From positions 15,019-21,638 of the forward strand of contig CAJUTE010000047.1 of assembly GCA_910589555.1 (NCBI GenBank): a stretch of 6,620 nucleotides of DNA, read 5' to 3'. The translations under genes were made by a program, and so were the position numbers. Within the stretch, counting starts at the first letter, position 1. Every line of letters begins with the position of its first letter. The stretch comes from an uncultured Muribaculum sp. GTDB lineage: Bacteria; Bacteroidota; Bacteroidia; Bacteroidales; Muribaculaceae. Below the pieces are notes generated by a model. The model made no database searches and was not told the DNA's origin. It saw only the letters and a program-made list of their open reading frames with translations. Shown piece after piece: positions 6,484 through 6,620 of the stretch.

Positions 6484-6528
6484 CTCTTGTCGGTGTGAAC
6501 CGCAAGAGTACGGATAAAATTCTTTTTT
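6484..6528 (+). terminator. Candidate apbE terminator hairpin
   Basis: CTCTTG, a bulged T and CGGT (6484-6494) pair with ACCG and CAAGAG (6499-6508) around a GTGA (GNRA) loop, giving a 10-bp stem 31 nt after the apbE stop. A T-rich run (TTCTTTTTT) follows, but only about 11 nt later, which is further than in a standard intrinsic terminator. Confidence 0.4.
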
Positions 6529-6531
6529 GTA

Positions 6532-6563
6532 ACACCCTCTTAGATATGTAAAGAAGGGGGTGT
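6532..6563. repeat. Inverted repeat downstream of apbE
   Basis: ACACCCTCTT (6532-6541) pairs with AAGGGGGTGT (6554-6563), nine Watson-Crick pairs and one T-G wobble, with a 12-nt loop. There is no T-run after it on either strand. It may be a second 3'-end structure or the edge of a repeat cluster running off the window. Confidence 0.35.
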
Positions 6564-6620
6564 CATCCGGAGCCCTCGGAGCGTAAGGGGAATGAATGCG
6601 TATCCCCGAAACCGGTAGTG
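6564..6620. other. Intergenic tail with overlapping short hairpins
   Basis: No gene start is visible. CCCT/AGGG (6573-6576 and 6586-6589) and GGGGA/TCCCC (6587-6591 and 6603-6607) overlap and could not form together. The loop of the first carries CGGAGCGT, the same 8 bases as at 71-78 in the left repeat. GAAACCGG (6608-6615) is the reverse complement of CCGGTTTC (6455-6462), just after apbE. Confidence 0.3.

Overview
The window looks like chromosomal DNA of a Bacteroidales bacterium, most likely a gut Muribaculaceae relative. The reasons are moderate-GC genes separated by AT-rich gaps, Bacteroidetes-type promoters (TTTG, 19 nt, then TAnnTTTG-like), no strong Shine-Dalgarno sites, an acidic post-cysteine lipoprotein signal, and a DUF5723-type outer-membrane protein. 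The family assignment is an inference from protein resemblance and is not proven.

Layout. Positions 1-355 carry no gene. They hold a dense set of palindromes, including a ~186-bp imperfect inverted repeat (59-244) with nearly identical 35-bp ends. Next is a two-gene minus-strand operon read from about 1963 down to 356: ilvE (branched-chain aminotransferase, 919-1941), coupled through a TGATG overlap to a small HD-domain metal-dependent hydrolase (356-919). Its promoter matches the Bacteroidetes consensus well. Positions 1942-2104 also hold a 44-bp near-perfect palindrome, probably the 3' end of the next transcript.

A second minus-strand unit (5317 down to 2105) encodes a large acidic-anchored surface lipoprotein of unknown function (3560-5317), followed 26 nt later by a DUF5723-type predicted outer-membrane beta-barrel. 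The DUF5723 gene is split into two reading frames (3126-3533 and 2105-3109). The frame shift is consistent with a small deletion of about 17 nt, either a real mutation or an assembly error.

A 130-bp AT-rich divergent promoter region separates this unit from apbE (5448-6452, plus strand), a lipoprotein FAD:protein FMN transferase that flavinylates exported subunits of redox complexes such as Nqr or Rnf. Downstream, 6453-6620 contains several hairpins, one of which may terminate apbE.

The metabolic genes (ilvE, apbE) are ordinary. The less-described parts are the lipoprotein/DUF5723 pair, the HD protein tied to ilvE, and the intergenic palindromes. I saw no mobile-element gene, tRNA, rRNA or CRISPR array.
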